Source of the DNA: Bradyrhizobium erythrophlei
GTDB taxonomy: Bacteria > Pseudomonadota > Alphaproteobacteria > Rhizobiales > Xanthobacteraceae
DNA length: 64,000 nt
Direction of reading: 5' to 3'
NCBI RefSeq assembly: GCF_900129505.1
Contig: NZ_LT670818.1
Location: 186,001 to 250,000, forward strand
Made by a program: the position numbers and the translations under genes. Shown here one piece after another: positions 1 to 10,388 of this stretch (position 1 is its first letter; each line of letters begins with the position of its first letter). A model generated the notes under the pieces. It was not told where the DNA came from, searched no databases, and saw only the letters and a list, made by a program, of their open reading frames with translations.

Positions 1-250
1 TCAGTTCGGGATTGTCGCGCTTGATCGCGGTCGACACCACGAGCACATCGGCCCCGGCAACGTTCTCGGCCTTGTGGCCGACATTGATCTTGACGCCCTT
101 GTCGCGCAGCCGGACGACATTGGCGCTCTCGGAGGCGTCGGAGCCCTGCACGGTGTAGCCGAGATTGCACAAGACCTCGGCGATGCCGCTCATACCGATG
201 CCGCCGATCCCGACGAAGTGGATGGGTCCGATCTCGCGCGGCAGTCTCAT
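1..250 (-). CDS. murC: UDP-N-acetylmuramate--L-alanine ligase, N-terminal part (cut by window edge)
   Basis: MurC is the cytoplasmic ATP-dependent ligase that adds L-alanine to UDP-MurNAc. Only the first 83 codons are in the window; the rest lies beyond position 1. The translation starts [19 protein letters not shown], which contains the GIGGIGMSG nucleotide-binding loop of the Mur ligase N-terminal domain, followed by GSDASESA and the TAIKRDNPE stretch usual for MurC. The ATG at 248-250 gives the family's normal N terminus. It is the last dcw gene visible here, 163 bp after murG, with a palindromic repeat in the gap. The call is firm despite truncation. Confidence 0.95.
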   Translation of the reverse strand, partial: MRLPREIGPIHFVGIGGIGMSGIAEVLCNLGYTVQGSDASESANVVRLRDKGVKINVGHKAENVAGADVLVVSTAIKRDNPEL

Positions 251-309
251 GGTTGCATCCGTTTGTTCTCGTTATGCCCGGCGTAAGCGTTAAAGCGCGT
301 CTTTGCGCC

Positions 310-386
310 TGGCGTCCCGGGCATCCACGAATCTCCATCACTTCATGCAAGACGCGGATGGCCGGGACAAGCCCGGCCATGACGCA
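310..386. repeat. Dispersed palindromic repeat between murG and murC
   Basis: The sequence GTCCCGGGCATCCACG near 313 and its near inverse CGCGGATGGCCGGGAC near 353 form a long imperfect stem. The layout (cccgggcatcc ... ggatggccgggacaagcccggccatgac) resembles short intergenic palindromes common in Bradyrhizobium genomes. It fills most of the murG-murC gap. No coding sequence is present in it. Confidence 0.6.
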
Positions 387-413
387 AAATTATCCGAATT
401 CGGGTCGTTTGGC

Positions 414-1514
414 CTAGATTCCGGCCACTTTCATCACCAGATCGGCCATCCGCTGGGCCGCATCCAGCCGGCCGACGGTGCGGGCGCTGGCGGCCAACGC
501 GGCGAGCCGGGCCGGCTCGGCGGCGAGTGCGGAGATTTCGGCCGCCAGCCGGTCGGGAGTGAAATCGGCCTGCGGGATCCGAACCGCGCCGCCCACCTGC
601 GCCAGCACGCCGGCATTGGCGAATTGGTCCTGGTCGATCGAGCCGGGCAGCGGAACCAGGATCGACGGCCGCCCGATTGCGGCGAGTTCGGCTACCGTGC
701 CGGCGCCCGACCGCGAGACGATGAGATGGTTCGATGCCAGCCGCGCCGGAAGATCGGTGAAAAACGGCGCCAGTTCGGCGTTGATCTTGAGCCGGTCATA
801 GACCGCGCCGACCCGCGCCATGTCTTCTTCGCGCACCTGTTGGGTCAGGACCAGCCGGTTCCACAGCGCAGGCTCCAGCCGCTCGATCGCGCCGGGCACG
901 ATATCGGCCATCACGCGCGCGCCCTGGCTGCCGCCGACCACCAGCAACCGCAACGGCCCGGTCGGTTCGGGCGCGGCATATTTCACCGCGGCTGCCGCCA
1001 GGATGGCGGGACGCATCGGCGTGCCAACGGTCGTCGTCTTGCCCGAAAGCTGCGGATCGCGGTCGAGCACGCCGGGCAGCGAGGTCGCGATCGCGCTGAC
1101 ATGGCGAGAGAGAAAACGGTTGGCGCGGCCGAGCACGGCATTGGCGTCGTGAATGATGCCGGGCACGCCGAACAGCTCTGCCGCCAGCAGCGGCGGCAGC
1201 GTCGGATAACCGCCGAAGCCGACCACGGCTGATGGCTTCAGCCGCCGCATCAGATTGAGCGAGACGGCAGTGCCGGCGGCGAGCATCAGTCCGGTGCGGG
1301 CCAGCGACCACGGCGTGCGGCTGCGCACGGTCTCGCTCGGCACCACGTCGATGGTGTCCTTGGAGAACAATCCGCTGTAGCGCAGCGCGCGGGAGTCAGT
1401 AGCGAGCCGCACACGCAGGCCGCGCCGGATCAGCTCGACGCCGAGCGCCTCGGCCGGAAACAGATGGCCGCCGGTGCCGCCCGCAGCCAGCAGGATAAGG
1501 GGGGAAGTGGTCAT
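414..1514 (-). CDS. murG: UDP-GlcNAc--lipid I N-acetylglucosaminyltransferase MurG
   Basis: MurG transfers GlcNAc to lipid I at the inner face of the cytoplasmic membrane to make lipid II. The 366-residue protein has the normal length. Near the N terminus is the AAGGTGGHLFPA glycine-rich loop, then GFGGYPTLP. The second GT-B domain carries VVGGSQGAR and the SRSGAGTVAEL sugar-nucleotide loop, then PLPGSIDQDQ. The acceptor motif reads HDANAVLGRANR, where HEQN is more usual. It is in the dcw operon, 132 bp after ftsW, with repeats in both flanking gaps. Confidence 0.97.
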   Translation of the reverse strand: MTTSPLILLAAGGTGGHLFPAEALGVELIRRGLRVRLATDSRALRYSGLFSKDTIDVVPSETVRSRTPWSLARTGLMLAAGTAVSLNLMRRLKPSAVVGFGGYPTLPPLLAAELFGVPGIIHDANAVLGRANRFLSRHVSAIATSLPGVLDRDPQLSGKTTTVGTPMRPAILAAAAVKYAAPEPTGPLRLLVVGGSQGARVMADIVPGAIERLEPALWNRLVLTQQVREEDMARVGAVYDRLKINAELAPFFTDLPARLASNHLIVSRSGAGTVAELAAIGRPSILVPLPGSIDQDQFANAGVLAQVGGAVRIPQADFTPDRLAAEISALAAEPARLAALAASARTVGRLDAAQRMADLVMKVAGI

Positions 1515-1549
1515 GACTTCAATTAGCCGACGCCGCGACGCGAGTCATC

Positions 1550-1641
1550 AGAGCGTTTTCAAGCGAAGTGGATACCGGTTCGCGTCAAGAAACGCGTCAG
1601 AATAAGAAGATCGGACCTAGGTTCTGATTCAATCAGAACCT
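1550..1641. repeat. Intergenic repeat plus perfect palindrome between ftsW and murG
   Basis: Positions 1550-1605 carry the motif gcgttttcaagcgaagtgg ... gtcaagaaacgcgtc, whose ends can pair; a related hairpin follows rnpB at 15483. Positions 1619-1641 form a perfect odd palindrome (arms AGGTTCTGATT and AATCAGAACCT around one C). It starts a few bases after the ftsW stop codon. It could act as a weak terminator or an mRNA-stabilising structure inside the dcw transcript, but no T-run follows. Confidence 0.6.
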
Positions 1642-1646
1642 GGGTC

Positions 1647-2798
1647 CTAGGCGTAACTTTGGACCGCGTTGGCGTCGCTGATCGATTCCATCTCGGTGCG
1701 CGGCCGCTGCCGGGTCAGCGCCAGCATCATGCCGATGCCGTAGGCCAGCGAAACCATCGACGAGCCGCCATAGGAGATGAACGGCAGCGTCATGCCTTTG
1801 GCGGGGATCAGCTGCAGATTGACCGACATGTTGATCGCTGCCTGGACGCCGAACAGGATCGCAAGGCCTGAGGCCGCGAAGCGGGCGAACATGTCCTCGG
1901 TTGCATAGGCGCGCGACAGCGCGCGGATCACGATGAAGGCGAACAGCGCCAGCAGCGCCAGGCAAAGGATGATGCCGAACTCCTCCGCCGCCACCGCGAA
2001 CACGAAATCGGTGTGGCTGTCCGGCAGGTTGCGCTTGGCGATGCCTTCGCCGGGGCCGAGCCCGAACCAGCCGCCATTGTAGAAGGCTTCCATCGCGGTA
2101 TCGACCTGGAAGGTGTCGCCCGACGCCGGATTCATGAAGCGCTTGATGCGGCCCGCCACGTGGGGGACCAGAAGATAGGCCGCGAACAGCCCGGCGCTCG
2201 CGGCACCCCCGAGCCCCAGCACCCAGATCATCCGCATGCCCGCGATGAAGAACAGCGCGCCCCACACCATCAGGATCAGCATGGTCTGGCCGAAATCGGG
2301 TTCCATCACCAATAGCGACACCAGCATCAAGAGCAGCACTATCGCCATCGAGGTCGCCGGCATTTCCGGCTTCCGTGTCGATTCCGCAAACAGCCACGCC
2401 GCCAGCACCACGAAGGCCGGCTTGGCGGATTCGGATGCCTGGATATTGACGCCGATCAGCGTGATCCAGCGCCGCGAACCCTTGACCTCCGGCCCGATCA
2501 GCAGCGTCGCCACGATCAGCACGATCGAGACCGCGAACACGATCAGCGCGGTGCGGCGGATCTGCCGCGGCGACAGGAACGACACCCCGATCATCACGAT
2601 AAAGGACGGCAGCAGGAACAGGATGTGGCGGTTGAAGAAATGGAAGGGATCGAGCCCGATCCGCGTCGCTACCGGCGGACTCGCCGCCAGCGACAAAATT
2701 ATGCCGCCCAGAATCAGCACGATGATCGCCCCAAGCTGCAGGCGGTCCACCGTCCACCACCACTCGCTCAGGGGATTGCGTTCTTCACGGGAGATCAT
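1647..2798 (-). CDS. ftsW: Peptidoglycan glycosyltransferase FtsW
   Basis: FtsW is the SEDS-family lipid II polymerase of the divisome and works with FtsI. The 383-residue protein from the ATG at 2796-2798 starts MISREERNPLSEWWWTVDRL, the typical rhizobial N terminus; the reading frame is open further upstream into a repeat, but that extension is not conserved-looking. About ten hydrophobic segments are visible. SEDS signatures include the GSRRWI segment, the periplasmic GEGIAKRNLPDSHTDFVFA region near residue 270 and FISYGGSSM near the C terminus. It lies between murD (219 bp upstream) and murG. Confidence 0.96.
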   Translation of the reverse strand: MISREERNPLSEWWWTVDRLQLGAIIVLILGGIILSLAASPPVATRIGLDPFHFFNRHILFLLPSFIVMIGVSFLSPRQIRRTALIVFAVSIVLIVATLLIGPEVKGSRRWITLIGVNIQASESAKPAFVVLAAWLFAESTRKPEMPATSMAIVLLLMLVSLLVMEPDFGQTMLILMVWGALFFIAGMRMIWVLGLGGAASAGLFAAYLLVPHVAGRIKRFMNPASGDTFQVDTAMEAFYNGGWFGLGPGEGIAKRNLPDSHTDFVFAVAAEEFGIILCLALLALFAFIVIRALSRAYATEDMFARFAASGLAILFGVQAAINMSVNLQLIPAKGMTLPFISYGGSSMVSLAYGIGMMLALTRQRPRTEMESISDANAVQSYA

Positions 2799-2909
2799 GG
2801 GTTTTCCCAAAGGCAGACGGGTTTGCCCATTGGTCGCTGATGGTGGTTTCCGAAAGGTTAACGAATTCGTTATGTTTCGAGGATCATGCGGCACCGAACC
2901 AAAAAAAAT

Positions 2910-3010
2910 CGTCATACCCGCGAAAGCGAGTATCCAGTACGCCGCGGCCCGGGCGATTGAACCGCAGCAGCAGTGGAATACTGGGTCACCCGCCTGCGCG
3001 GGTGACGACG
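2910..3010. repeat. Dispersed palindromic repeat, family 1 (copy a)
   Basis: This 101-bp element has ends CGTCATACCCGCGAAAGC and a near inverse GCGGGTGACGACG, with inner arms TATCCAGTA and TACTGGGT-like, giving a long hairpin on either strand. A second copy of the same family lies at 45115-45245 after a small conserved gene. It occupies the murD-ftsW gap. Confidence 0.75.
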
Positions 3011-3017
3011 GCTCAGC

Positions 3018-4418
3018 TCACACCACCGGCTGCACGCCCGGCAGCGCGGTGACGAGGTCGCGGAAGGCGGCGCCGCGGATTTCGAAATTGCGGTACTGGT
3101 CGAACGAGGCGCAGGCCGGCGACAGCAGCACCACCGGATCGGGCAAGCCGGAGGCTTCGGCGTCGCGCGCGGCATTGGCGACTGCGACATCGAGGGTTTC
3201 GCTGATCTCATGCGGCACGCTGTCCCCCAGCGTGCCCGAAAATTCCTGCGACGCCTCCCCGATCAGATAGGCCTTGCGGATGCGCGGAAAATATTCGGTC
3301 AGGCTGGTGATGCCGCCGAGTTTTGGTTTGCCGCCCGCGATCCAGAAAATATCGGCGAAGGACGACAGCGCATGCGCCGCCGCGTCCGCATTGGTGCCCT
3401 TGGAATCGTTGACGAACAGCACGTGGCCGCGGCGGCCGACCTGTTCCATGCGGTGGGCGAGACCGGGAAAGCTGCGCAGGCCGTTCTGCAGGATTTCGGG
3501 GTTGACGCCGAGCGCAAGCGCGCAGGCCGCCGCACACGCCGCATTCTGCGCGTTGTGCAGACCGCGAAGCGAGCCGATGCCGCCGATCCGCGCAATCTCG
3601 CTGCGGGCGCCGCCGGAGGCGCGCCAGATGATCTCGTGCTCGACATAGAGGCCGTCGGGCAGCGGATTCTTCACCGAAATCCGGACCACGCGCCGACCGG
3701 CCTGCTCGATGCGATCGGCGATACTGCGACTGAAGCCGTCGTCGACGCCGACGATCGCGGTGCCCTGTGTCTGCACGCCCGCGATCAGGCGCTCCTTCAC
3801 CGCGGCGTAATGCTCCAGCGTGCCGTGGCGATCGATGTGGTCCTCGCTGATATTGAGCAGGATGCCGACGCCAGGGTCGAGCGAAGGTGCCAGGTCGATC
3901 TGGTAGGACGACATCTCGATGACGTGGACGCGCCCCATGCGCGGTGGTTCCAGCGACAGGATCGCGGTGCCGATATTGCCGCCCATCTGGGCATCGTAGC
4001 CGGCAAAGCGCATCAGATGCGCGATCAGCGCCGTGGTGGTCGATTTGCCATTGGTGCCGGTGATGGCGACGAACGGCGCATCCGGGGCATGACGCCGTCG
4101 TTCCCTGCAGAACAGTTCGATGTCGCCGATCACCTCGACGCCGGCCTCTCGGGCCGCCAGCACGGTCCAGTGCGGCGCCGGATGGGTGAGCGGCGCGCCG
4201 GGTGTCAGCACCAGCGCCGCGAAATTCGCCCATGACACGTTGCGCAAATCCGCCGTGACGAAGCCGGCCTGGGCTGCTTGGGCGAGGTTGCCAACATTGT
4301 CGTCGCCGGCGATGACCTGCGCGCCGCCTGCTTTCAGGGCGTGGCAGCTCGCGAGCCCCGAGCCGCCGAGGCCGAACACCGCAACCGTCTTGCCCGCGAA
4401 GGAGGTAACGGGGATCAT
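3018..4418 (-). CDS. murD: UDP-N-acetylmuramoyl-L-alanine--D-glutamate ligase
   Basis: MurD adds D-glutamate to UDP-MurNAc-L-Ala in the cytoplasm. The 466-residue protein has an N-terminal Rossmann fold starting with [15 protein letters not shown], the P-loop [10 protein letters not shown] near residue 120, the central [13 protein letters not shown] segment with the conserved histidine, and the C-terminal domain with [16 protein letters not shown] and the [12 protein letters not shown] motif. The ATG start gives a normal N terminus. It lies 169 bp after mraY; that gap and the following one hold palindromic repeats. Confidence 0.97.
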   Translation of the reverse strand: MIPVTSFAGKTVAVFGLGGSGLASCHALKAGGAQVIAGDDNVGNLAQAAQAGFVTADLRNVSWANFAALVLTPGAPLTHPAPHWTVLAAREAGVEVIGDIELFCRERRRHAPDAPFVAITGTNGKSTTTALIAHLMRFAGYDAQMGGNIGTAILSLEPPRMGRVHVIEMSSYQIDLAPSLDPGVGILLNISEDHIDRHGTLEHYAAVKERLIAGVQTQGTAIVGVDDGFSRSIADRIEQAGRRVVRISVKNPLPDGLYVEHEIIWRASGGARSEIARIGGIGSLRGLHNAQNAACAAACALALGVNPEILQNGLRSFPGLAHRMEQVGRRGHVLFVNDSKGTNADAAAHALSSFADIFWIAGGKPKLGGITSLTEYFPRIRKAYLIGEASQEFSGTLGDSVPHEISETLDVAVANAARDAEASGLPDPVVLLSPACASFDQYRNFEIRGAAFRDLVTALPGVQPVV

Positions 4419-4430
4419 GACTTGACATCG

Positions 4431-4563
4431 GTCATTCCGGAAACCGCGTAGCGGTTATCCGGAATCTCGAGATTCCCCGATGTGCAATTGCACATCGTGG
4501 TTCGTGCGGAGCCTGTCATCGGGCGGCGCAGAGCGCCGACCCGTTGGCACGCCCCGGAATGAC
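4431..4563. repeat. Dispersed palindromic repeat, family 2 (copy a)
   Basis: The element begins GTCATTCCGGAAACC and ends CGCCCCGGAATGAC, so its termini pair. It contains GGAATCTCGAGATTCC, a smaller perfect palindrome. Related copies are at 14449-14533 and 21281-21362. It fills the mraY-murD gap. Confidence 0.75.
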
Positions 4564-4587
4564 TGAAGAGAGACCGATGCAAGGCGA

Positions 4588-5694
4588 TCACCGCAGTTTC
4601 AGCGTGGAGAGGCCGGCGAGCGCCAGCATCACCGAGATGATCCAGAACCGGATCACGATCTGCGGTTCGGTCCAGCCCTTCTGCTCGAAATGATGATGCA
4701 GCGGCGCCATCCGGAACACGCGCTTGCCGGTGAGCTTGAAGGAAACGACCTGCACGATCACCGAGACCGCTTCCAGCACGAACAATCCGCCGATCACCGC
4801 CAGCACGATCTCGTGTTTGACCGCGACCGCGATCGAACCGATCATGCCGCCGAGCGCCAGCGAGCCGGTGTCGCCCATGAAGATCGACGCCGGCGGCGCG
4901 TTGAACCACAGGAAGCCGAGTCCCGCGCCGAGCACCGCACCGCACAGCACCGCGAGTTCGCCGGTGCCGGCGACGTAGTTGATCTGCAGATAGTCGGAGA
5001 ACACCGCGTTGCCGGCGAGATAAGCGATCAGGCCGAAACTCGCCGCCGCGATCATGACCGGCACGATGGCGAGACCGTCGAGACCGTCGGTGAGATTGAC
5101 CGCGTTGCCGGCGCCGACGATGATGAACGCGCCGAACATCACGAAGAACCAGCCGAGATTGAGCACCACTTCCTTGAAGAACGGGATCACGAGCGCGCTG
5201 GAGAGTTGCTCCCGTCCCAGCCGAACCAGCGCGTAGCACGCCGCCAGAGCGATCACCGCTTCGATCGCGAGCCGGAATTTTCCGGAAAATCCGCCGTGGG
5301 ACTGCTGGGTCACTTTCAGGTAATCGTCGTAGAAGCCGACGAAGCCGAAGCCGAGCGTCACCGCGAGCACAATCCAGACGTAGGGGTTGAGCGGATTAGC
5401 CCACAACAAGGTCGAGACCACCAGTCCGGACAGGATCATCAGCCCGCCCATGGTCGGCGTGCCCTTCTTGGTGAGCAGATGCGATTGCGGGCCGTCGGTG
5501 CGGATCGGCTGGCCCTTGCCCTGGCGCAGCCGTAAGTGATCGATGATCCAGGGACCGAACAGAAACACGAACAAGGCGCCGGTCACCATCGCGCCGCCGG
5601 TGCGAAAGGTGATGTAGCGGAACACGTTCAGGAACGTCCGGAACACGCCCATGCCGGGAACCGTGTTGGAAAGATCAATCAGCCAGTAAAACAT
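4588..5694 (-). CDS. mraY: Phospho-N-acetylmuramoyl-pentapeptide-transferase
   Basis: MraY is the integral membrane enzyme that attaches phospho-MurNAc-pentapeptide to undecaprenyl phosphate, making lipid I. The 368-residue length is normal. About ten membrane segments are visible. Key motifs include KKGTPTMGG, the FYDDYLKV aspartate pair, [21 protein letters not shown] and the histidine cluster [12 protein letters not shown] near residue 325. The gene begins directly after the murF stop codon with no spacer, so the two are translationally linked. Confidence 0.98.
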   Translation of the reverse strand: MFYWLIDLSNTVPGMGVFRTFLNVFRYITFRTGGAMVTGALFVFLFGPWIIDHLRLRQGKGQPIRTDGPQSHLLTKKGTPTMGGLMILSGLVVSTLLWANPLNPYVWIVLAVTLGFGFVGFYDDYLKVTQQSHGGFSGKFRLAIEAVIALAACYALVRLGREQLSSALVIPFFKEVVLNLGWFFVMFGAFIIVGAGNAVNLTDGLDGLAIVPVMIAAASFGLIAYLAGNAVFSDYLQINYVAGTGELAVLCGAVLGAGLGFLWFNAPPASIFMGDTGSLALGGMIGSIAVAVKHEIVLAVIGGLFVLEAVSVIVQVVSFKLTGKRVFRMAPLHHHFEQKGWTEPQIVIRFWIISVMLALAGLSTLKLR

Positions 5695-7143
5695 TCATCC
5701 GCCCTGTACCGCGGCTTCATCGAGCGCGGTCGTTCCGGGAAAGCGCTTTTCGAGCGCATTCACAATCGTTTTCATTTTCGAGCCAAGCGATCCCTTGATC
5801 ATGATCGCGTCGCCGGCGCGAAGCGCTGCAACCAGCTGTGCTTCGAGGCCGGCCGAGCTGTCGGCATAGCCGCCCCGTTTACCCGCGGAAAGCGCGTCCC
5901 ACAAGTTGCGCATCAATGGCCCGCAACAATAAACCAGATCGATCCGGTTGGCCTTGACGGCCTCATTGAGGCCACGATGCAGCGCAGGCCCAGTGGGGCC
6001 GAGTTCGAGCATGTCGCCGAGCACCGCGATGCGCCGACCCTGAGGGCCGATCACGGCCTGGCCCAGCACGTTCAGCGCCGCCGCCATCGAGGCCGGATTG
6101 GCGTTGTAGCTCTCATCGATCAGTGTCGCCTCGCCGTGCGCGAGTTCGAGCACGCGCCGCACGCCACGGCCCTCCGGCGGCTGAAGCTGCGACAGCGCCA
6201 GCGCCGCGAGCGCGAGGTCCGCGCCCGCGAGCGAGCTCGCCGCCAGCACCGCCAGCGAGTTCATCGCCATGTGCCGGCCGGGCATGCCGAGTCTGTAGGT
6301 GACGTCATGGCCGAGAATATTGGCATGCACCGCCGAACAGGCGGCCTGCAGCGCCACGTCGAGCAGCCGCGCGTCGGATTTTTCGCCCGTGCCGAACGAG
6401 ACGATGCGGGAAATGCCGAGCTCCCTCGCGCGCGCCTGCAGCCGGGCGAACTGTGAATTGTCGCGGTTCAGCACCACCGCCCCGCCGGGCTCGACGCCTT
6501 CGAAAATTTCCGCTTTCGCGTCGGCTATCGCCTCGACGCCGGAAAAGAATTCCAGATGCACCGGTTCCACCGTGGTGACGATGGCGATCTGCGGCCGCAC
6601 CATCGCAACCAGCGGCCGGACTTCGCCGGCGTGATTCATGCCGATCTCGAAGATCGCAAAGCGCGCATTGGCCGGGCAGCGCGCCAGCGACAGCGGCACG
6701 CCCCAGTGATTATTGAACGATGCCGCCGAAGCGTGGGTCTCGCCTTGCGCCGAGAGCACGCAGCGCAGCGCCTCCTTGGTCGAGGTCTTGCCGACCGATC
6801 CGGTGACCGCGATCACTTGCGCGGTCAGGCGCGCGCGCGCGGCAACGGCAAGATCGCGCAGACCGGCGAGGACCTCGTCGACCACCAGCAGCGGCGCGTC
6901 ATCAGGAAATTTATGACGCTGGGCGGCCTCGACCACCGCAACTGCTGCGCCCGCCCTCAAGGCGGGCGCGACAAAATTGTGTCCGTCATGGACGTCGCCC
7001 TTGATGGCGAAGTAAGCCTCGCCCGGTGCGATGCTGCGGCTGTCGATGGAAAGGCCCGTGACGGCTTCGGGCAGCGCGCCGCTGGTCGCGGCGCGCATCG
7101 CCCGCGCCATCGCCGCTGAAGTCCACAGCGGGGCCGCGCTCAT
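5695..7143 (-). CDS. murF: UDP-N-acetylmuramoyl-tripeptide--D-alanyl-D-alanine ligase
   Basis: MurF adds D-Ala-D-Ala to UDP-MurNAc-tripeptide, finishing the cytoplasmic pentapeptide precursor. The 482-residue protein has the Mur N-terminal domain with SIDSRSIAPGEAYFAIKG, the P-loop VTGSVGKTSTKEAL, the NNHWGVPLSLAR segment, IGMNHAGE, and the C-terminal domain with DESYNANPASM and VLGDMLELG. Its ATG overlaps the murE stop codon by 4 bp, showing coupling. Confidence 0.97.
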   Translation of the reverse strand: MSAAPLWTSAAMARAMRAATSGALPEAVTGLSIDSRSIAPGEAYFAIKGDVHDGHNFVAPALRAGAAVAVVEAAQRHKFPDDAPLLVVDEVLAGLRDLAVAARARLTAQVIAVTGSVGKTSTKEALRCVLSAQGETHASAASFNNHWGVPLSLARCPANARFAIFEIGMNHAGEVRPLVAMVRPQIAIVTTVEPVHLEFFSGVEAIADAKAEIFEGVEPGGAVVLNRDNSQFARLQARARELGISRIVSFGTGEKSDARLLDVALQAACSAVHANILGHDVTYRLGMPGRHMAMNSLAVLAASSLAGADLALAALALSQLQPPEGRGVRRVLELAHGEATLIDESYNANPASMAAALNVLGQAVIGPQGRRIAVLGDMLELGPTGPALHRGLNEAVKANRIDLVYCCGPLMRNLWDALSAGKRGGYADSSAGLEAQLVAALRAGDAIMIKGSLGSKMKTIVNALEKRFPGTTALDEAAVQGG

Positions 7144-8600
7144 GCGACCCTCGGGGCAAGCGCTGCGGCAACCGCGTCGTGATCGCTGAACGGCAGCGTG
7201 CGGTCGCCAACGATCTGTCCGGTCTCGTGGCCCTTGCCGGCGATCAAGAGCGCATCGCCCGGCTGCAGCGCGGCTATCGCCGTCCTGATCGCCTCGGCGC
7301 GGTCGCCGATCTCCCGGGCACCCTTCGCGGCGCCAAGAATCGCGGCGCGAATGGTTTCCGGATTTTCGCTGCGCGGATTGTCGTCGGTGACGATGACGCT
7401 GTCGGCATTTTCCGACGCGATCGCGCCCATCAGCGGACGCTTGCCGGCATCGCGGTCGCCGCCGGCGCCGAACACCACGACGAGCTTGCGGCTGGCGTAA
7501 GGCCTAAGCGCCTGCAGCGCCTTGGCGAGCGCATCCGGCTTGTGCGCATAATCGACGAAGATCGGCGCGCCGTTGCGCTCGGCGACCCGCTCCAGCCGGC
7601 CCCTTGCGCCTTCGAGCAGTTCGAGCTCGGCGAACACGGCCTTGGGTTCGCTGCCGGTGCCGATCGCAAGGCCTGCCGAGACCAGCGCGTTCTCGATCTG
7701 GAATTGGCCGACCAGCGGCAGCCGGACGGAATATCTTTTGCCGCGATGTTCAAGCGTGAGTTTCTGCGCAAAGCCGTCGACGTCGGCCCCGGCCAGCCGG
7801 ATGCCCTCGCCTGCGCCATCGCCGTTGCGGCCGACGGCGAGGATGCGCAATTTCTTTGCACGCGCGGCCTCGATCACGGTTGCCGAGCAATCATGATCGG
7901 CCGAGATCACCGCCGCACCATTTGCCACGACCAGATCGCGGAACAGCCGCAGCTTGGCGGCCAGGTAATGCGCGATGTCGGGATGATAATCCATGTGATC
8001 GCGCGACAGGTTGGTAAAGCCGCCGGCGGCAATGCGCACGCCGTCGAGCCGGTACTGATCGAGCCCATGCGAGGAGGCCTCGAGCGCGAGATGCGTCACA
8101 CCTTCGCACGCGATCTCGTCGAGCTGCCGGTGCAGCGCGATCGGATCCGGCGTCGTCAGCGAGCCGTAGATGGTGCGCTTCGGCGACACCAGCCCGATGG
8201 TGCCGATGCTGGCGGATTCATCATCGAGCCGCTGCCAGATCTGCCGTGTGAAGGCCGCGACCGAAGTCTTGCCGCTGGTGCCGGTGACGGCCGCAATCGT
8301 TCCGGGCTGCCTTGGATAAAATTTCGCCGCTGCCAGCGCCAGCGCCCGGCGCGGATTGGGCGTGGCGACGAACGGCACGCGCAATGCGCCTTGCGGCGGA
8401 TGCTCGCCCGCCACCGCCACCGCGCCGGAGGCAATCGCGGCATCGATGAAGCGCACACCATCGGTTTTGGCGCCGGCGAGCGCGAAGAACACCTCGCCCG
8501 GCTTGACCGCGCGGCTATCCACGGCAAGACCCGTGACCTCGGCGGCGTCCGCCCGCGGGTCGATGGTGGCGTCATCGCTGAACAGGTCGCGAAGTCTCAT
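7140..8600 (-). CDS. murE: UDP-N-acetylmuramoyl-L-alanyl-D-glutamate--2,6-diaminopimelate ligase
   Basis: MurE adds the third peptide residue to the peptidoglycan precursor. The 486-residue protein has [17 protein letters not shown] in the N-terminal domain, the P-loop [13 protein letters not shown], the [12 protein letters not shown] segment, LSRDHMDYH, and the DDNPRSENP motif near residue 400 that marks meso-diaminopimelate specificity. Two ATGs are adjacent; the inner one (8598-8600) has better spacing from the upstream GGAAG, the outer one would add one Met. It follows ftsI by about 40 bp. Confidence 0.97.
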   Translation of the reverse strand: MRLRDLFSDDATIDPRADAAEVTGLAVDSRAVKPGEVFFALAGAKTDGVRFIDAAIASGAVAVAGEHPPQGALRVPFVATPNPRRALALAAAKFYPRQPGTIAAVTGTSGKTSVAAFTRQIWQRLDDESASIGTIGLVSPKRTIYGSLTTPDPIALHRQLDEIACEGVTHLALEASSHGLDQYRLDGVRIAAGGFTNLSRDHMDYHPDIAHYLAAKLRLFRDLVVANGAAVISADHDCSATVIEAARAKKLRILAVGRNGDGAGEGIRLAGADVDGFAQKLTLEHRGKRYSVRLPLVGQFQIENALVSAGLAIGTGSEPKAVFAELELLEGARGRLERVAERNGAPIFVDYAHKPDALAKALQALRPYASRKLVVVFGAGGDRDAGKRPLMGAIASENADSVIVTDDNPRSENPETIRAAILGAAKGAREIGDRAEAIRTAIAALQPGDALLIAGKGHETGQIVGDRTLPFSDHDAVAAALAPRVA

Positions 8601-8639
8601 CATCTTCCAGTCCGTCCGGCGCGCGTCCGATGCTACGCC

Positions 8640-10388
8640 TTACTGGGTTGCCCTCGATGCCGCAAGAATAAGGCGGTCGGACGGCGGCAGATCGAAACGC
8701 GGCTCGATGCCCAGAAGCGGCGCGATTCGGGCGATCACATTGCCCCCGGTCGGCACCGCGTTCCAGCCGGAAGTGATGAAACCATAGGTTTCCTTCAGCG
8801 ACTGGGGCTCGTCCAGCATGACCAGCAGCTGGTATTTGGGATTGTCAGCCGGCAGGATCGCGGTGAAGGCGGTGAGCACACGCTTCTTGGCGTAGCGGCC
8901 GTTGATGACCTTTTCGGCGGTACCGGTCTTGCCGCCGATATAATAACCCTTCACATCGGCCTTTCTGGCGGTGCCGATTTCGGCATTCAGCCGCATCAGG
9001 TATCGCATCTTCTCGGAGGTCTCCGGCTTGATCACCCGCTTGGCGATGGCCATGGCTTCCTGCTCGGTGCGCTTGAGGAAGGTCGGCGGAATCAGATAGC
9101 CGCCGTTCACCAGCGCGTCGATGCCCATTACTGCCTGCAGCGGCGCCACGGCGATACCGTGCCCGAATGCGATCGTCACCGTGTTCAGTTCGCTCCAGTG
9201 CCGCGGCAGAATCGGCGAGGCGCTCTCGGGCAGTTCGGTGCGCAGCCGCTCGGTCTGCCCCATCTTGCGCAGGAACGCCTTGTGCGCCTCGACCCCCTGC
9301 GACAGCGCGATGCGCGCCGCGCCGACGTTGGACGAGAAGTAGAAAACCTCTTTCATGTTGAGAAAGCGGCCTTTCGGCTCGTCGTCGTGAATCGCAAACT
9401 TGCCGTAGTGCAACGGACCCCGCGCATCCCACAGCGAGTTGAGATCGTATTTTCCGGAATCCAGCGCCATCGCCAGGGTGAAGGCCTTGAAGGTCGATCC
9501 CAGTTCGTAGACGCCGGTGGTCAGGCGGTTGATGCGATCGGGATCATGCGCCTCTTTCGGGCTGTTGGGATCGAAGTCGGGCACCGACACCATCGCCACG
9601 ATCTCGCCGGTCCTGACGTTGGAGACGAGGCCGGAAGCCGCCTTGGCGTGGAATTTTTCCTTGGCCTTGAGCAGTTCGTCGCGCAGCGCATGCTCGACGC
9701 GCAGGTCGACCGACAACTCCACCGGCCGCTGTAGTCGGTCGGTGGCAAAACCGGCGCGGTGCAGGTCGGCGAGGCCGTTGGTGTCGAGCCATTTCTCCAT
9801 CCCGGCGATGCCCTGGTTGTCGATATTGACCAGGCCGATCAGATGCGCGACTTCGTTGCCGGTGGGATAGACGCGCTTGTTCTCGCGCAGGAAGCCGATG
9901 CCGGGAATGCCGAGCCGGTGAATTTCCAGCTGCTGCTGCGGCGTGATTTCGCGCTTCAGCCAGACGAAGCCCTTCTTGCCGGACAGCCGGTCGCGCACTT
10001 CGCCGGTGTCGAGATCGGGCAAGGTCGCGGTGAGAAGCTCGATCGCCTCGTCCTTGTCGATGATGCGGCGCGGCTCGGCGAACAGGCTCGGCGCCTTGAC
10101 GTCGGTGGCGAGGATTTCGCCGTTGCGGTCGACGATATCCGGCCGCGCGGTCGCGATCGCGTCCTGCGCCGCGGTGCGGCGCGCGCCATGGCTGTCGCCG
10201 ATGGTGGCGAACATGATCAGCCGTCCGCCGATGATGGCGTAGATCACCGCGAAGGCGACGATCGCAAAGCCGACGCGGACGCGGGCTTTCACCGAGCGGT
10301 CGACATTGCGCCCATACAGCAGGCTGCGGATCAGCCGCTGCCGCCAAGGTTCCGCCGGCCTGACCTTTGCGGGCACCGAATCGCTCAT
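8640..10388 (-). CDS. ftsI: Peptidoglycan D,D-transpeptidase FtsI (PBP3)
   Basis: FtsI is the septal class B penicillin-binding protein that crosslinks new wall together with FtsW. The 582-residue protein has one N-terminal membrane segment (about residues 35-60), the pedestal domain with [16 protein letters not shown], and the transpeptidase domain: the SxxK serine in ELGSTFKAF near residue 295, SxN as FSSNVGAAR, and KTG as GGKTGTAEK near residue 487. It overlaps ftsL by 4 bp. Confidence 0.97.
   Translation of the reverse strand: MSDSVPAKVRPAEPWRQRLIRSLLYGRNVDRSVKARVRVGFAIVAFAVIYAIIGGRLIMFATIGDSHGARRTAAQDAIATARPDIVDRNGEILATDVKAPSLFAEPRRIIDKDEAIELLTATLPDLDTGEVRDRLSGKKGFVWLKREITPQQQLEIHRLGIPGIGFLRENKRVYPTGNEVAHLIGLVNIDNQGIAGMEKWLDTNGLADLHRAGFATDRLQRPVELSVDLRVEHALRDELLKAKEKFHAKAASGLVSNVRTGEIVAMVSVPDFDPNSPKEAHDPDRINRLTTGVYELGSTFKAFTLAMALDSGKYDLNSLWDARGPLHYGKFAIHDDEPKGRFLNMKEVFYFSSNVGAARIALSQGVEAHKAFLRKMGQTERLRTELPESASPILPRHWSELNTVTIAFGHGIAVAPLQAVMGIDALVNGGYLIPPTFLKRTEQEAMAIAKRVIKPETSEKMRYLMRLNAEIGTARKADVKGYYIGGKTGTAEKVINGRYAKKRVLTAFTAILPADNPKYQLLVMLDEPQSLKETYGFITSGWNAVPTGGNVIARIAPLLGIEPRFDLPPSDRLILAASRATQ

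Noticed and set aside
7179..9734. An 851-codon open frame on the plus strand opposite murE and ftsI
   Set aside because: Its translation is rich in Arg, Asp, Gly and Gln with no family pattern, and it lies fully antisense to two genes with clear catalytic motifs. High G+C content produces such frames.
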